This document shows, one piece after another, positions 1 through 8,270 of a stretch of 64,000 nucleotides of DNA. The translations under genes and the position numbers were made by a program. This stretch comes from Lachnospiraceae bacterium (GTDB lineage: Bacteria > Bacillota > Clostridia > Lachnospirales > Lachnospiraceae), in the NCBI GenBank assembly GCA_029012365.1, contig JAQXLY010000060.1, positions 21,411 through 85,410 on the forward strand. Reading direction: 5' to 3'. The notes beneath the pieces were generated by a model, which worked only from the letters and a program-made list of their open reading frames with translations, was not told the origin of the DNA and did not search any database. How positions within the stretch are numbered: the first letter of the stretch is position 1; each line of letters starts with the position of its first letter.

Positions 1-901
1 AATGATTTGGCTTATACTTATAAAAGAGTTTTGGAAAGTTCTGCGGAGCAGGATTTGGAGATAAAATTAATTCTGTTCCAGCACAGAGTGGCATATGAAT
101 ACCCAAAAATAAGCCGTACGCCAAAAATGGAGGAATAATATCCAAAAATGTTTCGCCCGCCTGAAAATGAAGTATCGGATTTGCACTGATATAATGAAAT
201 GACAGCGCATTCGCCGCCTGATTTGACAGTAAAACACCTTTAGGCTCACCCGTAGTTCCACCCGTATATACCACCACTGCAGAATCCTGTTCCCCGGCAG
301 CATGTTCAGGCATTTTGCCTTTCACACCACTATTCAGAAACGTTTTCCATGATATTGTGTTCAAGCACCTCTTTTTCTTACTTTTCAGCTTCATCAAGGC
401 AGAAAGAGGCGCAGGCATCGACTGCGAAACAGATACCGTCACTACTTTTTCTATGTCAGTTCCTTTGATTGCATTGGCTATCTTTTCTTCCACCATGTCC
501 ATTGTAATGAGTAGCCTCGATCCGCACAAAGAAATCTGATGATGTAAATCTTTTTCCGCGGCACCCAGAACAAGGAAATTGCAGATTGCCCCTATACGGT
601 TAACTGCATACAGCAGATATACGGCTTCCGGAATCGCCAACAAACAAAGGTCAACAAAGTCACCCGATTTTACTCCGTTTGCGACCAATGCCTTTGCACA
701 GACGTCTACATTTTCACGGAGCTGTCGATGTGTGATTTTCTTGCCAAAATAATTCAAAGCGGTTTCATCCAGACGCTCTGTATTACATTTGCACGTGAAA
801 TCATACATTGAACCCGTTGGCAACGGAGCATTGATTGCTTCTTTACTGTAATACTTTAACCACGGCTTATCTATTGAGGGATAACCTGTCTGTTTTGTCA
901 T
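1..901 (-). CDS. AMP-forming acyl-CoA synthetase (partial, runs off left edge)
   Basis: The N-terminal 300 residues of an ANL-superfamily AMP-binding enzyme, open to the left edge of the window. The family adenylates a carboxylic acid with ATP and usually passes it to CoA. The adenylation P-loop motif YTGGTTGEPKGV is at about residues 212-223, followed by a typical PPFLAYG segment. Two ATGs lie six bases apart. I prefer the downstream one because the AGGAG site is then nine bases away instead of three. The gene begins 15 bases after the acyltransferase stop, and the ribosome site overlaps the end of that gene, so the two are probably co-transcribed. Substrate cannot be told; the acyltransferase neighbour suggests a fatty acid or acyl-lipid role (inference). 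Confidence 0.85.
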   Translation of the reverse strand, partial: MTKQTGYPSIDKPWLKYYSKEAINAPLPTGSMYDFTCKCNTERLDETALNYFGKKITHRQLRENVDVCAKALVANGVKSGDFVDLCLLAIPEAVYLLYAVNRIGAICNFLVLGAAEKDLHHQISLCGSRLLITMDMVEEKIANAIKGTDIEKVVTVSVSQSMPAPLSALMKLKSKKKRCLNTISWKTFLNSGVKGKMPEHAAGEQDSAVVVYTGGTTGEPKGVLLSNQAANALSFHYISANPILHFQAGETFLDIIPPFLAYGLFLGIHMPLCAGTELILSPNPAPQNFPKLFYKYKPNH

Positions 902-915
902 CGTCATTTTCTCCT

Positions 916-1872
916 TTATCTTTTTCTTAGTAAAAATGCGTTTGCTCCGGACGGAATCAGTGTTTGCAGGTGTGCAAATGCTTCGTCCGGTGGCGTGATA
1001 CCCTTTGGTCGGTAAATCAGCCCCGCAATATATTCCAGATTGAAATAGGGCCACTCGCGGAAACGCTCCTTAATATATGTGCCCCATTCATCTGCTGCAA
1101 GTGCCTCCCGCTTTGCCGGGACAGTCTCCCATATCTCATATTTCAACGTAGCAAGTACATCCCTCAGATCTGCAATTGCTCTGGCCTTCTCTGCAGTGCC
1201 TTCACCATAGGTATTCATGTCGAAATTCTCTCCGATGTTGATTTTAAAATGTTTGCCATATTGCTCTGCAGCAACAGGAATCACGACCGCACCTCCCTGC
1301 CTTGCAATATCCACGATTCCCCAATAGCATGGCAGCATGGGCAGATTAGGCGTCAGGTTCCATGTTCCCTCCGGGAAATACATCAGATTCCCTCCTTCCC
1401 GCAGCAGACGAATCATACGCTCTGTTGCAGAACGACGGTCCTCCTTAACATTTTCGTTGAAATAGATTACGCCATTCAAAGCCAGAAACGGTGCATCGAT
1501 GATGCCCTGAATATGCTCATAATCGCCGGAAAGCAAATAATAGTGCGACCGGATTGCCTCGCTGACCACCTCGATATCAAACTTACCAACATGGGTCACA
1601 GCAAAAATCACCGGACGTTCTGTCTTGCTGCGCCGGTCTCCGATTACCTCATGGTTAAAACCGCCTAATCGGTTTTTCGCGCAGTAAACGAACAGAATCA
1701 GTCGGTGCAGCCTTTGCCGCTGTCGTAAGGTCAGGCGACTGTACCACCGTTTTTCCTCTCTTTTTCTCAGCTCATAGTAGTGGGAAAAGAATGCCTCCCT
1801 CCGCCTTTCCTGTTCCTCCGGAGTAATACCCGGCTCCAGTATTTTTTGTTGTTCATCTGCAAGTATATTCAT
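916..1872 (-). CDS. PlsC-like lysophospholipid acyltransferase family protein
   Basis: A 318-residue acyltransferase of the LPLAT/PlsC superfamily, which moves acyl groups onto glycerol-phosphate or related acceptors at the membrane. The catalytic HX4D motif is seen as HVGKFD (His94, Asp99) and the acceptor-binding motif as FPEGTWN near residues 166-172. The first 90 residues are rich in Arg, Glu and Lys, longer than in housekeeping PlsC, so this is probably a paralogue with a special substrate. It precedes the AMP-binding enzyme in the same operon, and together they could activate and transfer an acyl chain (inference). A perfect 15-bp palindrome lies about 47 bases upstream of the start. 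Confidence 0.8.
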   Translation of the reverse strand: MNILADEQQKILEPGITPEEQERRREAFFSHYYELRKREEKRWYSRLTLRQRQRLHRLILFVYCAKNRLGGFNHEVIGDRRSKTERPVIFAVTHVGKFDIEVVSEAIRSHYYLLSGDYEHIQGIIDAPFLALNGVIYFNENVKEDRRSATERMIRLLREGGNLMYFPEGTWNLTPNLPMLPCYWGIVDIARQGGAVVIPVAAEQYGKHFKINIGENFDMNTYGEGTAEKARAIADLRDVLATLKYEIWETVPAKREALAADEWGTYIKERFREWPYFNLEYIAGLIYRPKGITPPDEAFAHLQTLIPSGANAFLLRKR

Positions 1873-1918
1873 TGGATGCCCTCCGAAATCTATTGAGCAC
1901 TTAACATATATTTTTAAC

Positions 1919-1953
1919 CTAGATTATTCACGGCTGTTCCGTGAATAATCTAG
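1919..1953. promoter_or_regulatory. perfect 15-bp inverted repeat upstream of the acyltransferase
   Basis: Arms 1919-1933 and 1939-1953 are perfectly complementary (ctagattattcacgg and its reverse complement) around a 5-base centre. The element is just upstream of the acyltransferase start and 115 bases from the IS630 relic. No T-tract follows on either strand, so it does not look like a normal intrinsic terminator. It could be an operator for a dimeric regulator, an RNA hairpin in the leader, or a mobile-element scar. Confidence 0.5.
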
Positions 1954-2067
1954 TACATCGTTCAAAAATTAGCTAGACCAATAACGCAGTATCAATTTTC
2001 ATTCTGCAAAGAAGAAAATCGACGGCGTAGCGGTGGCTACTACACCGAATAACAAGTAACTGATACA

Positions 2068-2796
2068 TTAACTGTTTGTTGCCTCGGCATCAGAAACTTC
2101 ATCAAGTTTATAAGTCCAATGGTAGATTATGGGCTCTTGATTTACTTCTTCAAAATACTGGTAGATTCGAGCTTTCAATTCTTCCTTGGAATTCACGCGG
2201 ATTCCTCTCAACATCTGTTTTGTAAGCTTGCTGAAGAAACTCTCAATCATATTAAGCCAAGAACCATGTTTGGGAGTAAATACAAACTCAAATCTTCCTT
2301 CTGGCATTGTTGCCAGAAAATTACGGGTTTCTTTTGACGTATGAGCCGAGTGATTATCCAGGGTAATCCTGATTTTATCCTGTTTTGGATAATGGTTATC
2401 CAGCTTCTTCAAAAATGCAACGAAATCAGAACTTTTGTGTGTTTCACTTACAAGAGGAATTGCCTCACCTGTAAGCAAATCAATTGCAGCAAGTAATGAT
2501 AACGTACCATACCGAATATACTCATTGTCCCTGCATACAAATCCGTGTTCTAATGTTGGATTTTGATCAGGACAGGTGCTGCCAATTGCCTGAATTCCTG
2601 GTTTTTCATCATAAGACAAGGTTACAGTTTTTATACCGTCAGCAGGAATAATGATATTTCCGTTTTCGTCAAACTGAAGGGATACCTGCTTATATACAAT
2701 AAGGACATCATGCATTTTCTGCTCAAAATCAGAATCCCTTTTTTCAATCCTGTCCCAGTGGGCATGTTTGCCTAGGCATAGAAGCCTATCATATGC
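2068..2796 (-). pseudogene. IS630-family transposase remnant, N-terminus missing
   Basis: The C-terminal DDE catalytic half of an IS630-type transposase. From the internal ATG at 2715 it reads 215 residues with the three acidic residues in place: Asp36 in SYDEKPG, Asp120 in TLDNHSAH and Glu158 in LNMIESF. The same frame stays open upstream to a TAG at 2797-2799 and reads family-like sequence there (for example CLGKHAHWDRIEKRD), so the true start is lost and the helix-turn-helix N-terminal domain is absent. No clear terminal repeats were found. It marks the left part of an accessory island. Very likely not functional. Confidence 0.8.
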
Positions 2797-3207
2797 CTAC
2801 TCATGTAAAGAGCCTTTCGCGGCATAATATTTCTGATGGCTCCCTATGACCGGAACTGTGGCTCTAATAAAACCGGACAAGCGGCTCTGCCGCACAAGAA
2901 TATTCATCCTCTGTGTTTTCCTCGCCACATCCTGCACTATCCACTGAGATTACCGGAAGCATTTTTCCGAACTTGTTACAAAAATTGGCCTTTGAATCTC
3001 TTCCGCACTATAATCCGGGCATTTCAAACTCCCATGGCAAATCCACATGCTCCACAGTAGGCTCTACCCATTCGTAACTATTTACAAATCTTATATCAGT
3101 TTTTGACGTTTACACAAAACTTGAAACGGTCTCGGATAATTCTATTTTCTTCTTTGAAATCCAATATTTATACGAAATCATTTTAAAGAAAGTAGCTACC
3201 GTTTTTG
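2797..3207. other. intergenic stretch without an intact gene
   Basis: About 410 bases between the IS630 remnant and the CFI-box gene. Both strands carry only short frames broken by stops. The minus strand next to the remnant may hold decayed upstream transposase sequence, but I could not recognise it with confidence. No RNA gene or clean terminator seen. Confidence 0.4.
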
Positions 3208-4446
3208 TTAGTATTTGTCCCTATACTCTGTTCCCTCTATGCCATTACTATTAAGATTAGCTACCCATGCATCTAAAATATGCTTCCAGAATGATCTGAA
3301 CCATGTCATTTTTCCAAACACCTTTACTACACTTGGGCTAATGGCATAATAGCACTTAATGAAGGCCCGTCCATACCAAGTTGAATCTAAAATATAATCT
3401 CTAAAGCGTCTTAATGTCCATACCTCCGAACAATCATATGACCCATATACACAAGTAGCTATATAGCAGCCATTTCGAGGTTCTATTTTACAAGCCTCAA
3501 GCAAAATGCTTTCAACATTTTTTTGAATTAGGATATTTGTTGAATATACTTCTCGTTTATTATCATATGCATCAGAACAGTATTTTTTTACTATTAATGT
3601 ATACCCGTTAAATCCAACTACCTTCCACGAACCAGACTTGGATAATGATTCTGCAAGATGTTCTCCACACAGATAGTAAACCAACTTATAATCAGTTAAT
3701 CTACGATTTGATTTTATTGCATTATCATATATATCCATATTTTTTTTACAGTCATTAATGAAATCCTGAATAACACCTATAGTACTACTTTTCACAATGA
3801 AATTATTGCCTTTTGCATCGGTCCATGTAAAAATTGGAAAACATCCATCGCCACAAAAAAAATCAAAACAAAAACATTTAGGAGTACGGTATAAATACTC
3901 TACAATCTCTTTATCGGACTTCTCTTTTATTTTTTTTACTTTTTCAAGAAGGTCATCAATTTCCGAACTTGATTTTTGTCCACAATTCTTTTTGTACTCT
4001 TTGAGTTTATCAAGACAGGTTTGACAACGTGCATTAAAGTCAAGAGGAGGAGTGAGGAATTTTAAACATTTGCACTCTTCTCTATAATTTTCATAATTTT
4101 CCTCTTCAATGTATTTTTTATAAGAAAGCATTGCATATGTGTTCCACACCTGTATATTACCTGAATATCTTATAGAAAGATTCTTTAATATTTTTTCGGC
4201 ATCATATAATTTGCCAATATTAATTAAATTCTGTATGTTTTGTATTTCTGCATTAACATCTTCGTTTACAATATTAATGTTGGCTCCAGAAAAATTATTG
4301 TTATTAGTTATATATGTATTATATCTATTTATTACTTTCTCGGTAACAAATGCAGTTCCACAACAATTACAAATTCCAGCATCATGGGTGTTGTCAACTT
4401 CAATGTGAGCTCCACATTGTGTACAAATCGCAGGTACTAAAGCCAT
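3208..4446 (-). CDS. zinc-ribbon protein with C-terminal CFI-box domain
   Basis: A 412-residue protein of unknown function. The N-terminus is a zinc ribbon with CTQC (8-11) and CNCC (26-29), followed by an Asn-rich linker and a helical, Lys/Glu-rich middle that carries further Cys residues. From about residue 327 it has a CFI-box-like C-terminal segment (CYIATCVYGSYD, then WTLRRFRD), the short signature found at the end of otherwise unrelated bacterial proteins. No signal peptide is seen, so it is probably cytoplasmic. The gene is AT-richer than its neighbours, stands alone and lies between an IS630 relic and an IS5-family element, which suggests horizontal gain. I infer nothing about enzymatic activity. 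Confidence 0.7.
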   Translation of the reverse strand: MALVPAICTQCGAHIEVDNTHDAGICNCCGTAFVTEKVINRYNTYITNNNNFSGANINIVNEDVNAEIQNIQNLINIGKLYDAEKILKNLSIRYSGNIQVWNTYAMLSYKKYIEEENYENYREECKCLKFLTPPLDFNARCQTCLDKLKEYKKNCGQKSSSEIDDLLEKVKKIKEKSDKEIVEYLYRTPKCFCFDFFCGDGCFPIFTWTDAKGNNFIVKSSTIGVIQDFINDCKKNMDIYDNAIKSNRRLTDYKLVYYLCGEHLAESLSKSGSWKVVGFNGYTLIVKKYCSDAYDNKREVYSTNILIQKNVESILLEACKIEPRNGCYIATCVYGSYDCSEVWTLRRFRDYILDSTWYGRAFIKCYYAISPSVVKVFGKMTWFRSFWKHILDAWVANLNSNGIEGTEYRDKY

Positions 4447-4568
4447 ATTTTTCTCCTCTTCATGCTTTCAATAATCATCTTTCACACGCTGGTCAAATAT
4501 TAATACTTATCAATATATTTTGTATCAGAAAAATCAAGCAAGTTCAACTTACATATCATTATATCTAG

Positions 4569-4585
4569 GGAAACGCTGATTAATT
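4569..4585 (+). repeat. IS5-family terminal inverted repeat, left
   Basis: 17 bases identical to the reverse complement of 5774-5790, beginning with GGAA as in other IS5-group ends. The outer flank is CTAG. Confidence 0.9.
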
Positions 4586-4715
4586 AACCTTATTCCCAGC
4601 ATTATCCCTGCTTGTCGTGTTTTTATAAAAACCAAGAGGATTTTAACCTCGTATACTTGTTATTTTCTCTTGTTATTTATCCTTTATTGAGGCTATTTCC
4701 TCAAAATGGGCGCAA

Positions 4716-5732
4716 TTATACTGTGCACCCAACAAAGTCTTTTGTTCTGCCAGCCCTGCTACACATTAACAGATTGGCACTGGCAAACAACCTATGGAAT
4801 CGATGCATGTTTTTTGCGATTCCACGATATACAACTTTTGAGTATCCCATCTGCTTCTTTACAATGAGAAATGGGTGCTCAACCTTACAACGAACTGCGG
4901 ACTTTTCATGTTCAATTTTTTTGCCCCAGTTAAGTCCTTTAAAATCATCAGCCATTTTGAGACCGGAAGGAAGTTTATTTACTCGGAACTCAATCTTGGA
5001 TTTCTTCTCATCATCCTTAATTGCGGGTTGGTTGACAGCTCCAAGATATCCTGAGTCTCCATATACCACCTCATCATCTTCTCTGATGAGATTTGCAGTC
5101 TCAGAAACATCATGCATATTTGCGGATGTACCAGTTATTGTGTGAACATATCCACTGCCTGCATCAACACCGGCATGTACCTTCATCCCGAAGTACCATT
5201 CATTGCCTTTCTTTGTCTGATGCATTTCAGGATCACGTCTGCTATCCTGATTTTTAGTGTATTTTGGTGCTGCTATAAGGCTGGCGTCAACAATAGTACC
5301 ACCATGCATCATAAGGCCTGCTTTGTCGAGAAGATTGTTGACATCAGCAAATATCTTCTCGACAAGTTTGTTTGATTCAAGCATGTGTCTGAACTTAAGC
5401 AGAGTAGTTGCATCCGATACCTGTTGTTCATTGAAATCTATATGCATAAAGGAACGCATGGCGTAACTGTCATAGATAGAATCCTCGATACCTTCATCAG
5501 ACAGGTTAAACCAAATCTGCAAGAGATACATGCGAAGCATGGTTTCAATACCAATAGGTTTGCGACCGCGCTTGTTAGCGAAATAATATGGGCGAATCAT
5601 TTCTACCCAATAGGACCATGGGATGATTTCTTCCATGGCATCAAGGAATTCTTCACGCTTGGTTTTCTTCTTGCGGTTGGAGTATTCCATATCGGAAAAT
5701 GTTAGTTGATTCATAGGTATACGACCTTTCAT
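4716..5732 (-). CDS. IS5-family transposase
   Basis: A 338-residue DDE transposase of the IS5 group. Recognisable parts are the N-terminal MNQLTFSDMEY, the QDSRRDPEMHQTKKGNEWYFG block, VYGDSGYLG with a catalytic Asp, and the KVEHPFLIVKKQMG block with the catalytic Glu. Two start codons are possible: ATG at 5732 or MNQLT at 5714; the family N-terminus favours 5714. The gene appears intact and fills the element. It inserts and excises the element using the terminal repeats at 4569 and 5790. Confidence 0.93.
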   Translation of the reverse strand: MKGRIPMNQLTFSDMEYSNRKKKTKREEFLDAMEEIIPWSYWVEMIRPYYFANKRGRKPIGIETMLRMYLLQIWFNLSDEGIEDSIYDSYAMRSFMHIDFNEQQVSDATTLLKFRHMLESNKLVEKIFADVNNLLDKAGLMMHGGTIVDASLIAAPKYTKNQDSRRDPEMHQTKKGNEWYFGMKVHAGVDAGSGYVHTITGTSANMHDVSETANLIREDDEVVYGDSGYLGAVNQPAIKDDEKKSKIEFRVNKLPSGLKMADDFKGLNWGKKIEHEKSAVRCKVEHPFLIVKKQMGYSKVVYRGIAKNMHRFHRLFASANLLMCSRAGRTKDFVGCTV

Positions 5733-5773
5733 TTGATACCTATATTATATCAAAAATCACAGAGAAATGCATG

Positions 5774-5790
5774 AATTAATCAGCGTTTCC
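5774..5790 (-). repeat. IS5-family terminal inverted repeat, right
   Basis: Right-hand 17-bp repeat, the exact reverse complement of 4569-4585, followed by CTAG (5791-5794). Confidence 0.9.
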
Positions 5791-5808
5791 CTAGTTAAAC
5801 ACTAGGTT

Positions 5809-5910
5809 TTAGCGGTTTTTAACCCACCATTTTCCCTGAAGAGCCTGCTTTTTCGCGTCTAACGATACAGCACCGCCACAACCGTTACATTTTAGCATTA
5901 TTAATGGCAT
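5809..5910 (-). CDS. 33-residue zinc-ribbon-like reading frame (possible gene start or relic)
   Basis: A short frame starting at an ATG about nine bases after a GAAAGG ribosome site. It begins MPLIMLKCNGCGGAVSLD, which resembles the first half of a zinc ribbon like that of the CFI-box protein at 3208-4446. It stops at residue 33, 15 bases before the IS5 target duplication. It may be the start of a zinc-ribbon gene truncated by rearrangement, or a small protein in its own right. It follows the NlpC-like gene in the same direction. Confidence 0.4.
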   Translation of the reverse strand: MPLIMLKCNGCGGAVSLDAKKQALQGKWWVKNR

Positions 5911-5955
5911 GACATATTTCCTTTCGGTTCCTCCTCCTTTTATTTTTTGAAAAGA

Positions 5956-7755
5956 TTAATCCGTAACTTCATAGAATCTTCTAAACTCAGCATTCTGATT
6001 AAAATACAGAGACCTTATTTTGTCTTGTTTGATATCGCTAAACTTAAAAGTCTCCTTGAAAATGGCACATTTACCATATTTTTTTGTACCGCTATCTCTT
6101 GAAACATTCTCATTTGAATGTACATTTGCATGTACAACTGTTAGCGTTTCATTTTCAAGATCCACGTCATAAACGATTGCAAAATGACTATACTTTCCGC
6201 GATTATATCCAAGATAAATTGCATCACCAGGCTGTAATAAACGTATGAAATCCTCATTAAACCTTCTTTGCTTGCTGGTTTCGCTTTTATTAATCGGAAC
6301 TGGTTCCTTAAAATTATTGTCCGGTGCAAAAAGCAAGTCAACCAAAAGGTTCATGAAACTACAGCAAGAGTATGTATTTTTTGTTGTCCAACTGTTCCAC
6401 TTATCACTATCTTCTTTATCGACAAAATATTCTTTGGGAATACCAAATGCCTCACGGAACCAATCATTTACTATTTTCTCACTCTTACACTCATCGCATT
6501 TATCCCATTGACATGCAAGTCCGTCAACCGTTGCATATCCATAAATTCCTTTGATAGGTTCTTCTCCTCTTTCCCTGCAAATTTCCTCATATCGCGTCAG
6601 GTAAATGCTTAAAATCTCATCCAGGCGTCTTTGTATTGTCTCAGCCTTTGTTTCTTTCTTCTCCAAATTCGCCATCCAGACATATCCGCTTCCGTCGGAT
6701 AATTTTCCCCAGAGATTATTGTACGCGTTATTTACAACCTCTGTTATTGTAACCTCCGCTCCCTTTTTCAATGTTTTTGCTCTGCCTGTTAAGCTGTTTG
6801 TTCCCTTGTACACTGTTACTTTATTTGAGGTAACGTACAAGCCCTTTTCATTTGAAGCCTGCTTACGGCCACATTTCACACATTTCCCATTTTCAAAGGT
6901 GTGCTCTTCTGTTGTGTTCTTCTTCGTCTTTCCTCCATCTATCGGATATGTATATTCTATTGATACTTTATGATAAAGATCATTTGTTTTGCTATATGTT
7001 GCTTTCTCTGTTCTGGTACAACCGCAAATGCTGCATTCATTGGAAACCCAATTATGTTTTCCCAGAGAATTCGTGGTATCGCCACTTGCAGATGTTACAG
7101 AAATAAGGTGATTTGCAAGATCGTATGGAATATATTCCAACTTCTCTGTTACCAGTTCTATATACGTCGGTGATACATAACCATAGATTCCTGCGTTAAT
7201 TGCGTATACATAGTAACAGTACCCATACTTATTGTTGGAGGTATCCTTACGAATCACCTGAAACTTTTCCCCCGGATATACCGTTCCGGCTGTACCTCCG
7301 GTCATATTTGCATTTAATCCGAGACTATACGATTTACTAACATTTATCAACTTTGCATCATACCGTTGCTCGGTATCCGTATAATTCTGCTCCGTATCTT
7401 GCTTATTTTCAATATAAACACATGCATTATACACTTTTACGTAACTTGGTGATACATAACCATAGATTCCGGCGTTTATCGCATACACATAATAACAATA
7501 CCCATACTTATTACTGGAAGTATCCTTACGAATTATCCGGAGCTTCTCTCCCGGAAAAATCGTCCCGGCAGTACCACCGGTCATATTCGCATTCTCTCCC
7601 ATATTATAAGACTTTGTAACATTAATCAACTCCGCATCATAATAATTTGCTTCTTCTGCCATTGCAACATTGCTGTTTTTTACCATTCCGCCAGATAGTA
7701 CTACTGTAGCTGTTGCAAACACCAGCATCCAAATAAACTTACGCATTTTCATCAT
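5956..7755 (-). CDS. secreted SH3-repeat protein with NlpC/P60-like cysteine hydrolase domain
   Basis: A 599-residue exported protein, probably acting on the cell wall. It has a signal peptide (about 1-33, ending AMA-EEA). Two near-identical SH3-like repeats follow (about 39-108 and 132-200), sharing NANMTGGTAG and YYVYAINAGIYGYVSP. Next come two Cys pairs (CSIC, near 241-244; CVKC, near 292-295) and a third SH3-like domain (about 305-365). The C-terminus looks like a papain-like NlpC/P60 hydrolase: YSCCSFMN (Cys464/465), LLQPGDAIYLG, SHFAIVYDV (His524) and VVHAN (His542). This assignment is by motif order only. Start at 7755 follows AGGAGGG. A good promoter is present at 7790-7818. The gene is divergent from an XRE regulator. 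Confidence 0.75.
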   Translation of the reverse strand: MMKMRKFIWMLVFATATVVLSGGMVKNSNVAMAEEANYYDAELINVTKSYNMGENANMTGGTAGTIFPGEKLRIIRKDTSSNKYGYCYYVYAINAGIYGYVSPSYVKVYNACVYIENKQDTEQNYTDTEQRYDAKLINVSKSYSLGLNANMTGGTAGTVYPGEKFQVIRKDTSNNKYGYCYYVYAINAGIYGYVSPTYIELVTEKLEYIPYDLANHLISVTSASGDTTNSLGKHNWVSNECSICGCTRTEKATYSKTNDLYHKVSIEYTYPIDGGKTKKNTTEEHTFENGKCVKCGRKQASNEKGLYVTSNKVTVYKGTNSLTGRAKTLKKGAEVTITEVVNNAYNNLWGKLSDGSGYVWMANLEKKETKAETIQRRLDEILSIYLTRYEEICRERGEEPIKGIYGYATVDGLACQWDKCDECKSEKIVNDWFREAFGIPKEYFVDKEDSDKWNSWTTKNTYSCCSFMNLLVDLLFAPDNNFKEPVPINKSETSKQRRFNEDFIRLLQPGDAIYLGYNRGKYSHFAIVYDVDLENETLTVVHANVHSNENVSRDSGTKKYGKCAIFKETFKFSDIKQDKIRSLYFNQNAEFRRFYEVTD

Positions 7756-7789
7756 ACAAATCCCTCCTACGCTTCATTTCTTCGTTATT

Positions 7790-7818
7790 ATTATACTACA
7801 ATAAATATTAAATTGCAA
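7790..7818 (-). promoter_or_regulatory. sigma-A-type promoter of the NlpC-like gene
   Basis: On the minus strand TTGCAA (7813-7818) and TATAAT (7790-7795) are separated by 17 bases, about 35 bases upstream of the start at 7755. Confidence 0.65.
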
Positions 7819-7876
7819 CGACAATATTGAGTATAATTAACGCATATTCTACGTATTGGTGGTGAATAATAGAAAT

Positions 7877-8182
7877 ATGGATATATTAGAAAAGATTACA
7901 GAATTGCGTGAAGAACGTCACTGGAGCGAGTACCAGCTTGCAGAAAAGTCCGGATTGACCCAATCCACTATTTCTTCGTGGTACCGTAAAGGTATTTTAC
8001 CTTCCATTCCCTCCCTGGCAAAGATATGTGATGCTTTTGGGTTGACCCTGTCACAGTTCTTTATAGAAGAAGAAACACAGACAATTGATTTAAACAGCAG
8101 ACAGGCGGTCCTTCTTGCATATGCAGCAAGGCTCACACCGGAGCAATATGAGGCTCTGCTGAATTTTTTACAAAAATTATGA
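7877..8182 (+). CDS. XRE-family helix-turn-helix regulator
   Basis: A 101-residue DNA-binding protein. An N-terminal XRE/Cro helix-turn-helix spans about residues 3-60 (QLAEKSGLTQSTISSWYRKG), with a short C-terminal helical tail (LTPEQYEALLNFLQKL) that likely aids dimerisation. The frame can be extended to a TTG at 7856, but the ATG at 7877 gives the standard family N-terminus (MDILEKITELRE). It is divergent from the NlpC-like gene, with about 120 bases between the starts, so it may control that gene (inference). A strong terminator follows at 8201-8241. Confidence 0.88.
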   Translation: MDILEKITELREERHWSEYQLAEKSGLTQSTISSWYRKGILPSIPSLAKICDAFGLTLSQFFIEEETQTIDLNSRQAVLLAYAARLTPEQYEALLNFLQKL

Positions 8183-8200
8183 GAAAGCATACTCACACCC

Positions 8201-8241
8201 AAAGAGGCTGCCGCAACCAATCCGGTTGCGGCAGCCTCTTT
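8201..8241. terminator. bidirectional intrinsic terminator
   Basis: An 18-bp perfect stem (aaagaggctgccgcaacc, 8201-8218, with 8224-8241) and a 5-base loop, with A and T runs on the two flanks. It sits between the convergent XRE gene and the end of the liv operon and can serve both. Confidence 0.9.
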
Positions 8242-8270
8242 CTTACAATAATATCAAAATATATACTTTC

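Larger units (their letters stand above)
4569..5790 (-). mobile_element. complete IS5-family insertion sequence
   Basis: A 1222-bp element with one transposase gene. The ends are 17-bp perfect inverted repeats (ggaaacgctgattaatt, 4569-4585 and 5774-5790). Both ends are flanked by CTAG (4565-4568 and 5791-5794), the 4-bp target duplication expected for the IS5 group. Intact ends, duplicated target and intact gene suggest a recent, possibly active insertion. Confidence 0.92.

Noticed and set aside
964..1668. 234-codon plus-strand gene
   Set aside because: Antisense shadow of the acyltransferase; unusual composition and no family features.
4612..5145. 177-codon plus-strand gene inside the IS5 element
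   Set aside because: Antisense to the transposase; IS5-group elements carry one gene.
3208..8182. Known anti-phage defence system
   Set aside because: No nuclease, helicase, cyclase or toxin-antitoxin signature could be recognised in these genes; only the island context hints at such a role.
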